64,000 bases of DNA from Tetracentron sinense (Eukaryota; Streptophyta; Magnoliopsida; Trochodendrales; Trochodendraceae), in assembly GCA_015143295.1 (NCBI GenBank), contig CM026568.1:32372441-32436440 (forward strand), given 5' to 3'. Below, one piece after another: positions 33,142-45,429 of this stretch; position 1 is the first letter of the stretch; every line of letters begins with the position of its first letter. The position numbers and the translations under genes were made by a program. The notes beneath the pieces are model-generated. The model was given only the letters and a program-made list of their open reading frames with translations. It was not told the DNA's origin and did no database searches.

Positions 33142-36100
33142 ACGTGATGAAGAAAAAATCTCTTATTGGATTAACAAGTAACGGAAACTTTAGGGCGTCC
33201 CAAAATTTTTGACCCCATAAGATGACATCTTCTCAGGGAGATGCAAGGTTGTTGACAAGCACATATGAAGGATTGTGTGAGAATCCCGTTAAGTGCTCGG
33301 TGGGTGGTGGTGAACTGGTGGGGTTGTGGGGATATGTTGCTGTTTCTATGAACTTGGATTGCCAGACACCAGATAAAGAGACTTCCCTTGTCGATAGGCA
33401 ACCTGATTCGACGCATGGATTGTATTTATTGATATAGTATGATCCTTTAATTTTTGGCACAAGAGATATTTCTGGGTAGGAGTAGGACCCATCATGTGAT
33501 ACTTTGTCCGTACCAAGCACAGATCAATGCCATCTATAGACAGCCAAACTAGAGTCTTGAAGACCAACTTGGGGGTTTACTGGCATCATTATCAAAGGGT
33601 ATCAATCTAGTGATTAGTATTATTAGCGGTGATGAGTTATGACATATTGGCCATAACCCACTTTCCAATGGTCCCCGTCAAGAAGATATTTTTAGCCAAA
33701 AATCAGCCTATCAGATGATCACCATGATTCGATCTTCTTGTGTTCTTCTCCACAGGTTTGCAATAGGGTCGAAATAAAAGCCTGTAAATTTTTTTTTTTT
33801 TAAATCCCGGCCTCATGTTTCTCAATGCACTTGTATTTATTTATTTTTTATTGTTAAAAGAAGTTAAATACTATGTTGTGGCATGGGACATGCTTGTCAC
33901 ACTCAATAACTATAAGTTATTAGGGCTGTCAAAGGTCTGGTCACGATCAGCCCTAACCCTGCTCTTATTTATATATAAGGGAAAGATCACAATCATGTCC
34001 TAGCCCTTTAAGGGCTTAGATTGACTAAGCCGTAATCCTGCCCTCAAGGGCCATGGCGGGAAAGCCAAGTGAGATTTTTTTTTTCTCATTTAAGATAACA
34101 AGATTTTTCTTACAAATACCAACAGATAATCCCATTAAAATTATTTAAAATAAAATAAATAACAAGTATAATAATAAAACTAGATAAAATAAAACATATT
34201 TGATAACAAACTAAAACTGCAATCAAAGTATTAGGAATAATCAGAGTGTTAAAGATTAGAGAATCAGCCAATTAAAGACTCAGTATTAGAGTTACAGGTG
34301 ATTGAGATTAAGATTTTAAGGAGTTGAAGTTAGGGTAGGGCTTTAAAAAGACAAGGCAGAACTAGGATCAACCCTAACTCTACTCTTACTTTTAAAGGCA
34401 AAATCCTAACCCTGCCCTGACCCTTCAAAGGCCAAGATTAAATAAGCCCTAATCTTGCCCTAATTGGCATGACGGGCAGGGTACCCATGTTAAAGAGTTT
34501 TTTTTTTTTTTTTTTGTGCCCATAGACAAAGTTACAATCAGTTAGTAGTTGAAGAGGTAAAAGGAAATGAAAGGAAAATGGGGCAACAACTGGAGAGGTC
34601 CATATCTTCATAAATTTTTGGAGTCATGCGTTTCACACTCATTTCTGACTGTTGAGGCACTGAAATGACGCACCATTCAGCGCCGGTCGGCCTTAGATGG
34701 AGCTCAGACACATTCATCTCTCTTTGTTAGGTCAGGACCGTTAGGTATTGAGTAGCAAATGTCATCGAGCTTTTATTATCTCTCTCTCTCTCTCTTTCTC
34801 TCTCCTGGCTCTTTCTATATTCTTTTATTTGTTTCTTTGTTTGTATTTTCGTACCACGCACGCACACCTACAGGCAAAAGCTACTACAGATGTGATCTTT
34901 TCTGATATCTCGCTATATTCGAGTTGTATCCTTCACACCAATCTCCCATTCACTGGCAATTTCAAAACAATGTCTCTTTCAGCTTTTCTATACAGCTTTG
35001 TGGGGTCTTTGTGTTTTTTCATGAATTGCAGAAAAAGCTGCACAAAATCTAGCCATCTCTAACCACCCCCACTGGCATTTCGAGTGGCATGTATGCACCC
35101 TGCAGCGATTCCTTGGTCTAGAGACTAGTCTACTTAGATGTGGTTACCGGCGGTTGGTGACTTCTAACCGAGTGATGTTGAGTGCCCGACTGCCGACACA
35201 TATGCACAACTACTCTCTTTTTTAACTTTTTAGGCGTCCTTTTAATGTACATTTTAAATACACAGGGGAGCTCCGCTTCATGGTGTTGAAGAGGAACTCC
35301 CCTTTTTAGTGTATGACAATGAAGCAACACTAATACTTGAAATAATTAGATATCGTTTAGTAGACGAAAGAGACTTAGATATTGTTCTAATAGACGAGAA
35401 ATTATGGATTCACGGGTAAAGGAGAAGGAATTCACAAAAAGTTTATTGATAATTGCCCTCCAAAACGTATTATAACTTCATACTTAGAGAAAAAGTAATC
35501 TTAATTCCAGTTGCACTCGAAATTACTCAAAAATGAAAATTTAGTAAAAATCGAAAGATTTGAACTAACCTCATAAACTACTAATACTTATCCTAAGAAA
35601 CATTCCGGAATTAACGGAAATCAATTTAGACTTACAAAACTCAAGATATAAAGAAATGAAACTTACTTAAAACGACAAAATGACTAAATCTGAAGCTTAA
35701 ACGATGTAAATCGATTAAAAAGTGAAAACTACATGGCAACGCAATGTAAATTGAAGATCTCGTCGTTTTCTTTCGGAATTGATACTCCTCGCTCATTTCC
35801 GACTCCAAACCTCATAATTTCTACTTAGAGCTTTTTCATGTATTTCGTTTGAGTTTGTGACAATCCAAACGCTCTAAAAATCTGCAGCAACCTGTTTTAC
35901 ATAAGACAATCTTATAATTGTAGAAAAAAAAAGTGTTTTGCAAAACTACCCATGCCTCAAAACTAGTCTCTCTGATGTAATGCATTTATGCAAAACTTTT
36001 CAATTTAAAACGCATTCACTTGGGAGTGCCAAGTGTCAATAGCTATAAAAGCCGCAACTTTATAATATGATAAAATTTTTAATGACCAGTTATTTATATA

Positions 36101-36361
36101 TTTGATTATAAAATATCATCTTATTACTAATTGTATGGGACAATTGATGCTAAAAAATTTCTATTCTTAATTCATTATTAGGGGTGACAATTCCTAACCA
36201 ATTCCACAACCCACTCAATCCTTCAGGATTCGACCGAGTTTGGGTTGGTTTTTTCTCAACCTAGCATAAGGTTTGCATATGGCTTAATACTTAGTTAATT
36301 TATTAAAATAATTTAAAGCGAAGAGTTTATTTACTTCATTATTATTTACTTGTTTAAATGA
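33142..36361. other. Spacer with CCCTAA-rich direct repeat
   Basis: 33938-34075 and 34360-34490 are diverged direct repeats rich in CCTAACCCTGC and AGCCCTAATC words; the first is preceded by TAGGGCTGTCAAAGG, a hAT-like end. (CT)n tracts near 34775. No gene supported. Confidence 0.5.
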
Positions 36362-36369
36362 TTCAAATG

Positions 36370-36549
36370 AAACCCCCAAAGGTGTAGCCAAGTGGTCACT
36401 TGGACAAACGGTAAACCCGGATTTCTCGAGTTCGATTCTTGACTCCCCTTACAAACGGTTGCATGGGGTGGGGGTATTCCCTATGTAGCCCCGTGAGATT
36501 AGTCTGAGCTTTCAAGGCTCAGGATATCCACGGTTATCAAAAAAAAATC
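36370..36549 (+). mobile_element. tRNA-derived SINE, second family
   Basis: A box-like TAGCCAAGTGG, B box GAGTTCGATTC about 50 bp later, then a body ending GGTTATC plus a poly-A tail. Flanked by the direct repeat TTCAAATG (36362-36369 and 36550-36557). The body differs from the SINE family at 33, 44 and 61 kb. Confidence 0.75.
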
Positions 36550-36844
36550 TTCAAATGCTTCAGGTAATATATCGGATTGATGGTCTGCTGGCCACAGGGT
36601 GCTCGACTCCACGCCAAACGAGTTTGGATGGGAAACCTTTCCGCCTTAAAAATCATCCACCATTTTGGAGCCCACCTTTTGTCGATGTGGGGTCCACCCA
36701 TATTGAATGACGTGTGTGATGTTTTGGTCACAAACGGGCAACAACGCATGCACTAGCCTGTGATACAATGGGCAAAAATAGATTTTAGCGGCTTCTTTAA
36801 GCTTAGTACATGTTACCAAAATTTCTCCTCAAAAGAGTCACTTA

Positions 36845-36986
36845 CCCTATGTTTGGTTGTCGAGAAAATAAGTAAAAACATGGAAAAGAAAATTAGACAA
36901 AACACAACTAAAGATTGTATTAAAAATCCAAAATTTTCTTTTCTTTTCTATGTTTTCATCAATTTTCTCGACAACCAAACATGGCA
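36845..36986. mobile_element. Tourist-like (PIF/Harbinger) MITE, copy 1
   Basis: 142 bp, with ends CCCTATGTTTGGTTGTCG and, inverted, TGCCATGTTTGGTTGTCG. Flanked by TTA on both sides (36842-36844 and 36987-36989), the 3-bp duplication typical of PIF/Harbinger. AT-rich core. About 85% like copy 2, which lies in the opposite orientation. Confidence 0.87.
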
Positions 36987-37202
36987 TTAGTGTATGTGTC
37001 CATTTCTTTTGAGTTGTCAACTATGAGTTTGGAGTTGTCTAGGATTCTATGTGATGTAAAACTTTAAAATTTTAAGGAAATTTTTTATGATTAAAATTTG
37101 AGAAAATCCTATATGATTTAGGTTCTAAGACCCAATAAATAGGCTTGTGGATTATTTTTTTTATATGGACTGAAGTGACTCTAAGGGAGAGAGAGTGCTT
37201 AA

Positions 37203-37726
37203 TGTCACGGTCATTTCGTCCAGTGCTTGGCACATGGCCATGACCCGTGTTTTGTAAATCTTGTCCATATGAGTCATATAAAGTGTCCAAATGTCCTGAG
37301 TTTTCTTGTAAATTCCTTTTGTAGTCAAGAGTAGTTTACTAATGTAAATTTTAATGGCAGAGTTGTAAATATCCCAGTATGACTCCACCAGCAGGGGAGA
37401 TGTTTCCTTCTGAAAAAGGGTGAAATGTCTATTTTCCTACCTTGAGGAGAGGTGAGCAAGGTGAGTCCTTAGCCCATGTCCCTTGTGAGTTTGTTGTAAG
37501 CTCAATCTTCTCACTAATTGTAGTCTGTAAAGTGTTGCTTAGAAGGATCAATAAAGTTTCAAGTTCCTTTTAATCGGTGTTGCGTGTTACTTACTTTGTC
37601 CCTTATTGACTTGGTGTGCATCTTACCACTTGAGAAACATTTCTCGGGTGAGTGTCTTGTGGTTGGCTGACTCGCAGGTCGAGTGTCGCATGGTCGCTTC
37701 GCTAACAAAAAGGTTGGACCGTGACA
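37203..37726 (+). repeat. 5' LTR of the chromovirus remnant
   Basis: 524 bp, TGTCACGGTC...GGACCGTGACA, followed one base later by the TGGTATCAGAGC primer site. Confidence 0.9.
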
Positions 37727-37770
37727 GTTGGTATCAGAGCGGTCATTGTGATCTTCTAGAAATTGGAATC

Positions 37771-37968
37771 ATGTCACCGAAACCGGAACGGACGAACAAA
37801 GAGCGGATTGAGAATCTCGAGTCGCAAGCTTTACAACTTGGCGGGGTTGCAGAAGGACTTGCACAACTTGCTGAGCGTGTTGATGTGATCGAGATGGAAC
37901 AAAGGAATGTTGCTAGCACTACCGATATGCTTAGCGAGGACTTTAGGACTACAGTGGAAGCCCTATAA
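37771..37968 (+). pseudogene. gag-like N-terminal piece
   Basis: Follows the primer site. It reads MSPKPERTNKERIENLESQ and continues as a short coiled coil, as at the start of many chromovirus gag proteins. Fossil piece only. Confidence 0.6.
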
Positions 37969-38305
37969 GCCCAAATTGGTGACCTTGTTGCAAATGTGAA
38001 TGTTCTCACTAGAGCAATGGAAATAACTGGCCCAAATACAGGTGAAACTTCCAAGATTCGAATTCTTGAACCTAGAAACTATACCGGTGCTCGTGATGTA
38101 AAGGAATGTTGATATTGCACGCGCATACTTGGAGAAAGCGTCAAAACGGATGAAGAAATTGGCCGACCAAGATAGAAGACCAGGAGAATTTCAAGTGGGA
38201 GATCTACTCCTTGTGAAGCTTTTTACGGAATAACTCAAATTCTTTTGAAAAGTCCACAACAAGCTTGTTCGAAAGTAAGAAGGTCCAGTTCCTATTGTTG
38301 CTCGT

Positions 38306-38652
38306 GTGGGCAAGACCTCCTACAAAGTTCAACTTCCGTCATGGTTGAGGGTCCATCCAGTCTTCCATGCCAGCAACATCAAGCCGTACTATCCTGACAT
38401 GGAAGATTCAGCTCGTAACATCTCCGTTAGAACTGCACCAAAGGCCACAGTTCAAGTATTCATGAAGTGGAGCGCATCTTGGCAGATCGTGCAGCGTCAA
38501 CCTTCAAGCGTCCGCAGCGAGAGTACCTAGTGAATTGGAGGGGCCGAGGTGATGAAGATATAAGCTGGGAGCTAGCCGAAGACCTACGCCAGTTCGAAGA
38601 CAAGATTGTAAAGTATCAAGCTTTAAAGTCTACGAGGGCGTCGACTGTTTAA
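38306..38652 (+). pseudogene. Integrase tail and chromodomain pieces
   Basis: Pieces show KTSYKVQLPSWLRVHPVFHAS, the usual integrase C-terminal block, then EYLVNWRGRGDEDISWE, a chromodomain core. The ending LKSTRAST is shared with the minus-strand element at 62.5 kb. Fossil, broken. Confidence 0.8.
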
Positions 38653-38663
38653 GTGGGGGAGTC

Positions 38664-39193
38664 TATCACGGTCATTTCGTCCAGTGCTCGGCACATGGCC
38701 ATGACCTGTGTTTTGTAAGTCTTGTACATATGAGTCATGTCAAGTGTCTTGGGTTTTTTTGTAAGTTCCTTTTGTAGTCAAGGATAGTTTAGTAATGTAA
38801 ATTTTAATGGCAGAGTTGTAAATACCTCAGTATGACTCTACTAGTAGGGGGATGTTTCCTTCTGAAAAATGGTGAAATATCTATTTTCCTACCTTGAGGA
38901 GAGGTGAGCAAGGTGAGTCCTTAGCCCATGTCCCTTGTGAGTTTGTTGTAAACTCAATCTCCTCACTAATTGTAGTCTGTAAAGTGTTACTTATAAGGAT
39001 CAATAAAGTTTCAAGTTCCTTTTAATCGGTGTTGCGTGTTGTTACGTGTTGCTTACTTTGTCCCTTACTGACTTGGTGTGCATCTTACCACTTGAGAAAC
39101 ATTTTTCGAGTGAGTATCTTGTGATTGACTGACTCGCAGGTGTAATCGAGTGCCGCACAGTCGCTTCGCTTACAAAAGGGTTGGACCGTGACA
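38664..39193 (+). repeat. 3' LTR of the chromovirus remnant
   Basis: About 530 bp, collinear with the 5' LTR and preceded by a polypurine tract at 38651-38661. Confidence 0.9.
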
Positions 39194-39464
39194 CCAAGCT
39201 CCTCCGAAGAGCAATTCTCTATGCATGAGAGTGAAAACCCGTGAACCATATATTCTCTGCATAATGGAAGTTTCAGGATTATTTTCGTCTGTGAATGAAA
39301 TCACTCATGTAACGCCACACGCCACCAAAAAATACATATGCATTTTGAATTGTAATTGCCTATTTTTTTTCCATATTTCTAACATTGCCATCTTCATTTT
39401 TGGCACAACATTATGGATTGCTGATATTATGAACCTCCCACTCTAACCGAGTTGCTTAATTAAA

Positions 39465-39509
<45 letters not shown>
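39465..39509 (+). repeat. (AAT)n microsatellite
   Basis: About fourteen uninterrupted AAT units. Confidence 0.95.
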
Positions 39510-39511
<2 letters not shown>

Positions 39512-40511
39512 GCTCCAACGTCGAGACGTATTATGTTCTGAGAGTCTAAATAGCGTAGACAAAAGTCGAAGATGGGGTGGGTCTCAATTGGACAAGAAGT
39601 CAAAACTAAAAAGCTGAAAAACGAATCCTTGTCGAAGTTGGTGGACGATGACTCGATGATGAGAGATTAACACGATTTTCCATCTTACCTTAACCCTTTA
39701 TTTTTTTTTTGTAATGAATCTTACCTTACCCTCACTGGTTCCTTTTAAAAAACAGCAGCCCATGAGTGTGATTGGAGTTGAGTTTTCGAGATATACCATG
39801 GCTAGTACCAATCCATCCATCCATCTTTTCTTAAGGTCGGTGGTTTGACTTGATTTATTTAACTCACACTTTTTAAGAACGGTTACTGTGGTAACTTTTT
39901 TTTTTTTCCTCACTTGGTATAAACAATATTTATTTGAATTAGTAGGTTAGAAGTTAACATTGATTAGTTAGTTAAATGATAGATTTTTCAACCGCCATGA
40001 GAATTGATTCAAGTGAAGGATACTTAAACAGTGCTACAGAGACTGCCACTGAGACCAATGGGTCGTGCCTATCATCTTTGACTATAGATGAGTTAGAGGT
40101 GAAAGTTAAAGTTCATAAAAAAAAGGTATCTACTTTTCTTTGGGGTTATTATTATTATTTTTTTAGATAAGGTTAAGATTTTCTTTCGAGTTCTTTCTTT
40201 ATTTTTATTTTTAATCTTGGATTAGGTTAAGATGAGCTCATCATCAATAACAAGACCTTGAGTAATATATTCGTGTTATCTTAAGTATCTTACTTTCTTA
40301 GCTTTTGAATTCAATTCTCATTTTCAATCATTCTTTAGTTAATGTCTAATTTATTGAATGAAAAAACCACCACTAAATGATATAGTTAAATAGCCAGAGT
40401 GATTGTGGGCTTTTGCCCCCCTTTGACCCAAAGAAGAAAAAAAAAAAAAAGATTATTCTAGAGAAAAAAATATATATGGACAGGGTTGAAGATTGTTTAT
40501 TTATTTATTTA

Positions 40512-40648
40512 TGCTATGTTTGGTTGTCGAGAAAATATGAAAAAGAAAAGAAAATTTTATGTTTCTAATACAATTTTTAGTTGTATTTTGTCCAACTTTA
40601 TTTTCTTTTCCATGTTTTTATTTATTTTCTCGGCAACCAAACATAGGG
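40512..40648. mobile_element. Tourist-like (PIF/Harbinger) MITE, copy 2
   Basis: 137 bp, ends TGCTATGTTTGGTTGTCG and inverted CCCTATGTTTGGTTGCCG, flanked by TTA (40509-40511 and 40649-40651). Same family as copy 1 but inverted. Confidence 0.87.
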
Positions 40649-40916
40649 TTAGGGATTCAAAGTGGTAGAAGATATAGTCATAAATTTTTTTTGGCAGAAT
40701 TTAAAAATAAAATAAAAAATGGATGGCCCATTATAGGCATAATCCCGATAAAATATTTCCAAAGTTGGTTGTAAGAATTAATGGGGTGAATGAGCTTGTG
40801 CCACGCCACTCAAAGGAAGCATTTACCTATTAATTGAGAATTTCCTCTACAAATTAAACTCAAGTCCTCCTAATAAAGGGTACACTTTCTCCATCCCAGC
40901 CTGAGGGTATGATGTC

Positions 40917-41506
40917 TACTAGGAAGAGCAATAATCCACTCCTCAAGGCGAGGAGTGGGCTATTGCTCCTCGCCCCTCACAAAGCCCCTTTAGCTGTCTT
41001 TAAATCACGGTTGACAAATTTTAACCTACTAAAATAAAGGATAGATGCTATTGAGTTTCCTTCAATTGCCTTCAGTAATCACCTTGTGGTGTTATTGAGT
41101 TTACCAAAAAAACTAAAACCTTCTTGTGTGTGTTAGTCCCATATAGGATAACTATCCGAGCATGTTGTCCCTTATAAGTTCCTTGGTGTCTCAAATGGTT
41201 GGTACCCGTTTTGAGGAGCTCTAGGGTGAAGCTTATTTGAGCTGCATGTGTGGTGTGTTGTTTGCATGCTGTGTGTGTGTTTGCATGGATGGTGTGAGTA
41301 TTTCCTTCAATTGCCTTCAGTAATCACCTTGTGGTGTTATTGAGTTTACCAAATATAAAAATAAATGATAGAGGCTTTAACCCTAAGGGTTGGTGAATCT
41401 TAATCGCAATTAAAAGAAGTTAAAAGGAAACATGTGGAGAGAAAAAAGGGGGGAGATGTATTTTTCGCACCTCATCTCGAGGTGTGGATTATTTTCCTAC
41501 TGGGAA
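40917..41506. mobile_element. Probable inverted-end element
   Basis: The left side has CTACTAGGAAGAGCAATAAT then CCACTCCTC; the right side inverted has CAGTAGGAAAATAATCCA then CACCTC. About 590 bp, non-coding; a 53-bp direct repeat lies inside (41056-41108, 41301-41353). Confidence 0.5.
41135..41178 (+). promoter_or_regulatory. snRNA-type promoter-like pair (USE + TATA), degenerate
   Basis: AGTCCCATATAGG resembles the plant upstream sequence element RTCCCACATCG; TTATAAG follows after about 25 bp, near the spacing of Pol III-type U6 promoters. The downstream sequence is not a recognisable snRNA. Similar pairs occur in many dispersed plant repeats, so this may be a decayed snRNA-promoter-derived repeat. 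Confidence 0.35.
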
Positions 41507-42949
41507 ATAAAATAGGAGAAGGGAAATGATTGATTACTTACTCTCATAAAGAGAGTCATTTTGACAGAAAATAAGAAAGTAAAGAAAAGCTTATGACTCA
41601 ACCTTTTAAGTTGTATCAAAAGATAAACGTTGGTATACTAACAAAATGTGCAATGATTATCCATAATTATCCAAATTGCCTTTTTAAAAATGGTGTGGGA
41701 CATCCAAACCTACACATGAACATATATGTATATACTCAAAAGAGAAAAGTAATCATGGAATTCCCATCTATGGATTAACACCAAAGGCTAAGTGTCCTCG
41801 CTATCACCTTTTAAAAAAAAATAAAGTAAAGAGAATTAGTGTTCATATGATTTGAACCAGGCTATCCATTACACCTTTTTTTGCTTCTATGCCTTTTCTT
41901 CTACACCATATTTAACTAATTTATCTCACTATCATCAATACGTTTATGGCTGCAATTGCCCAAACTCTAGGTAGGTGATGTTAAAGTTGCACGCCAGGCC
42001 AGCCTGCCTGCCCAGTGTCCAGCCCGACCTGATAGCAAGATGGGCCAGACTTCAGCGGTCTGGGCTGGGTTTGAGTTTCAACTTTGGGCCAAAAGTTGGG
42101 TTCGGGCTGGGTTTTAGGTAACTCTTCTCCATCATGAGTTCGTGCAGTGTCCTTGGGTTGGACAAGGGATCGGGCCCAATGATCCAGTTTTAGATTAGGC
42201 CTGGTATAGAAGAAAATCTGGGCTCATTTCATACAATGAGGCATTGTCAGATTTGTCCCCTATAAAGTTATTTTTCATCACATGCAGTTATTTTTTAGGG
42301 TTGGAATTTGACTATTGCAGTTGGAAAAAGTGGGCTGTCTAAATTAAGTGTAGACATGGATTGAGTTTGCGCTTGATCTGGAGTTTGCCTAATCTTGATC
42401 CAATATTTTAGGAGCTAGCCTCAAAGCTAGGGCTGTAAACGAAGCGGATAGTGGTATATCCTAATTCGTATCCGATTATATATTTGAATATCTGAATCCG
42501 AATAAATATCTGGTGGATAGTGAAATATGATATTTGTATCTGACTCTGATTAAAATATTTGAATTCGGATAGTATCCGAACTATCCGATTACTTTTAAAA
42601 ATATAAATTAATATTAAAAAATGTAAAAATATATAAATTTTTATTAAAAAATATATTTTAAAAGTTATATTAGTTTGATAATTTAAAAATATTTTATTTA
42701 TATATATTATATACTCGGTAGAATATTTATCGGATCAGATATACTAGTATCCAAATCCGTATCTATCTATCTATCTACTATACTAAAACACAGTGTGTCC
42801 ACGTGGACATACTCAAAACTCTTCATTTTTCTTCCAAATTGATGCCACATGGCAAAAAATTTCTCTCCAAGTTTTGCCATGTGTGACGATAAGTTCTCTC
42901 CCTTTAAACTCTCTCTCCTCATTGACAAATGCTTTTTCAATGCCAGGAG

Positions 42950-43380
42950 AGTAGTGCTTAAACGTTACCTTCTCAATTATTTCAATTTAGTTTCTATATC
43001 ATTTAATGAGTTGAGATTTTATTCCCATAAGTTTCTCCTCCCATACGTTTTTCACTCTCCCATATTTCATTGGTTCCTCAACCATTTAATGATTTTTTTA
43101 ATTATTTTTACACACATTTATCCCAGTGCAAATGGTTACAATTTTTTTTGTCAAATACCTTTTCAATCCCTATTAAAGAGGATAGTAGTGCTTAAAGGTT
43201 ACCCCCACTATCATTACAATTTAGTTTCTTTATCATTTAATGAGATTTGGGATTTTATTCCCATAAGTTGCTGATCATCCCATACGTTTCTCACTCTCCC
43301 ATATTTCATTTGGTCTTCTACCATTTAATGTGTTTTAAATTATTTTTACACATTTATCCCAATCCAAATGGTTATAACCC
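42950..43380 (+). repeat. Two tandem ~220-bp units near the Helitron A start
   Basis: AGTAGTGCTTAAACGTTACC through CATTTATCCCAGTGCAAATGG (42959-43135) recurs as AGTAGTGCTTAAAGGTTACC through CATTTATCCCAATCCAAATGG (about 43183-43373), with high similarity. Confidence 0.85.
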
Positions 43381-44289
43381 TTTGAATTCTCTTATTCTCT
43401 CACTTCATCATCTCCTAAACTCTTTTACATATCTGTCTCTGTATAAATCCTCCTCCATCTGGAGCCTTTTTAGCATCACCAGTGCCTCTCTAACACACTA
43501 TTTGCAAATCTTGCATTTTTGGATTCATATTTCAATGTAGGAAACAAGACATTAGTGAGGAGATTGATGAGCATTCAGGATGCAAAGAGCCTTCAAAATG
43601 GCACTTTTTTTTGGAAGAGATTCTTCATGCAAGCTTTGTTGTTTCTCTCACATCAACCTGAGAGATGATTTCGTGGTCCTTCATCTTTCATAGTAACATC
43701 CCGTAACGGAAATAACCCGAGGGAGTGCTTAGGGAAAATCACTCTCCTACCTCGGCGATGATGATCACGTTATTTTTTCACTTTTTTTTTTGGTTTGTAG
43801 TTCCATCTTCAGTATGTTCCAGTCACTGTAATATTAGAATCAATTGTTGTTGCCTGTGTGTAGGGAATGCCTAGGGCTAGCACACGTCTTATTATACTTT
43901 TATTTTTAATTCTTTACTTTTTTCTTTATTGTCTTTTAAAACTTTTTCCGATACAAGTTTAGTGTGGTATCTATCCCTCTAGCCACATCTCTAGGAGACT
44001 ATCTAAAATCTATTCGGACTAGATCACAAAACTTTCATAAAATAAGGAGCACACACTAGCATACCTCTCACAATCTTGATGAGAGGATGCTGTTAGGATG
44101 CTTCCACCATTTCTATGTACAGATCTTTAAATCTTTATCACATCTCATCCATAACAGAAGAATTGTAAATGAAGCTGTCTCATCAAGTAATGATGTTGGG
44201 CAGTTCGTTAAAACAAAGAAAATATAGTATCATATGTTTTATTATGTTTGTTTAGTATATCTTCCTTCATATGTGATATATATATTACA

Positions 44290-44452
44290 CATCCTAGGAA
44301 TAGCCCAGTGGTAGGTGTATCCCCTCCTTAGGAGGGAGGTTCCGGGATCCATTCCCGAGAGGGTGAGAGTGTTGTACTGTCCACCCACCCTTAACTTAAA
44401 ACAAATATTAACTACTAACCGGGATTGGGGCCTAACCGCGTGTCTCTATACC
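44290..44452 (+). mobile_element. tRNA-derived SINE inside Helitron A
   Basis: A box TAGCCCAGTGGTAGG, B box-like GGTTCCGGGATCC, then TAACTACTAACCGGGATTGG and GGCCTAACC near the 3' end, matching the SINEs at 33 and 61 kb. It ends in an (AT)n run, so flanking duplications cannot be read. Confidence 0.7.
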
Positions 44453-44473
44453 AATATATATATATATATATAT
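44453..44473 (+). repeat. (AT)n microsatellite
   Basis: Pure AT run at the SINE 3' end; a longer one occurs at 44668-44699. Confidence 0.9.
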
Positions 44474-44664
44474 TTGAATATAATATAAGTTGAGCGGTTC
44501 CATATGAAACATGAAACATCTTCTTTGTGATTAATATTGTATCCAAGCTTGCAATCACCTTCTTTTAATTTGATCTTCATACCAAACTTTCCACCTAATA
44601 GACCTTATCAGATAGTTCCACTCCCCATTGCCAACCACTAATTACTACACACAGTAGGTCGGTC

Positions 44665-44667
<3 letters not shown>

Positions 44668-44699
<32 letters not shown>
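44668..44699 (+). repeat. (AT)n microsatellite
   Basis: About sixteen AT units inside Helitron A. Confidence 0.95.
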
Positions 44700-44702
<3 letters not shown>

Positions 44703-44835
44703 TAATTTCCATTATTAAAAATTATATACTTTTCTTGAATAAAAGATTATACATAATATTTTAATTATTTTTATAGACATTTTGCCTTTTTTTCTTTTCA
44801 TTTTTGCGATCACATGTAATTATTTTGTTAAAAAA

Positions 44836-45429
44836 TCTATACTACTACTATAAAACACAGTTAGAGTGTTTTAAATACCAATGGATGTGCCTGTTGCCTC
44901 TTTAAATACCAACTGTCTCCCCCTTTAAAATTTTGTACAGCCGTCCTCCATATATCTCAAACTTTAGGAGGAGAGATGATATGAGATAATGGGAAGAGAG
45001 GAAAAGCTAGAGATGATATGGGAAGGGAGAGGAGGAGAGACATCATCTTCTGGGTGTCCGATATCAAGTCAAAGGACAACACAGGTCCATCCAAGTCGAC
45101 GAAATTTGCGCCCTACTTGGATATCATTATCTCTAAGCACTGGCTTTCACATCCTTTTATCCTCAGTGGATAACCGTCGGAATGGGAGACTGCAATTTGG
45201 ATAGACTATATTGATACCCACTTCAAACTCTTTCCAATAGCCATATATTGTATTGTAATAGTTGTTGTAGGGAGGGTTTATTTTATTGTAATAGACCCTT
45301 AAAAACACAAACGACGTAAGCAGGAAGGAATGCATACATACAAATTATTTAATAAGAATGTTTTATACATGTGTTAAAGTTCTGTAGTTAGAACTCTTAT
45401 TTCCGTGCATCGCACGGGTTTCTTACTAG
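44836..45429 (+). mobile_element. Non-autonomous Helitron B nested in Helitron A
   Basis: Starts TCTATACTACTACTATAAAA followed by CACAG after an A, and ends with the hairpin CCGTGCATCGCACGG then GTTTCTTA and CTAG before T. About 594 bp. Start and end words closely match Helitron A, so both belong to related families. No protein frame. Confidence 0.82.

Larger units (their letters stand above)
37203..39193 (+). mobile_element. Ty3/gypsy chromovirus remnant with both LTRs
   Basis: The 5' LTR (37203-37726) and 3' LTR (38664-39193) share TATCACGG/TGTCACGG starts and GGACCGTGACA ends and are alike in roughly nine bases of ten, so the insertion is several million years old at a guess. A primer-binding site TGGTATCAGAGC (initiator Met tRNA) follows the 5' LTR. 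Only a short gag-like piece and the integrase tail with chromodomain remain inside. A purine tract AAGTGGGGGAG precedes the 3' LTR. It is broken; most of the coding part is gone. The same family recurs at 61997-64000. Confidence 0.9.

Noticed and set aside
34748-35062. 104-residue Leu/Ser-rich frame resembling a membrane protein
   Set aside because: Produced by a (CT)n tract; composition alone gives the hydrophobic look.
42849-43540. Two frames near the Helitron A start as a protein gene
   Set aside because: They follow a DNA-level tandem duplication, are Phe/His-rich and show no Rep or helicase motif.
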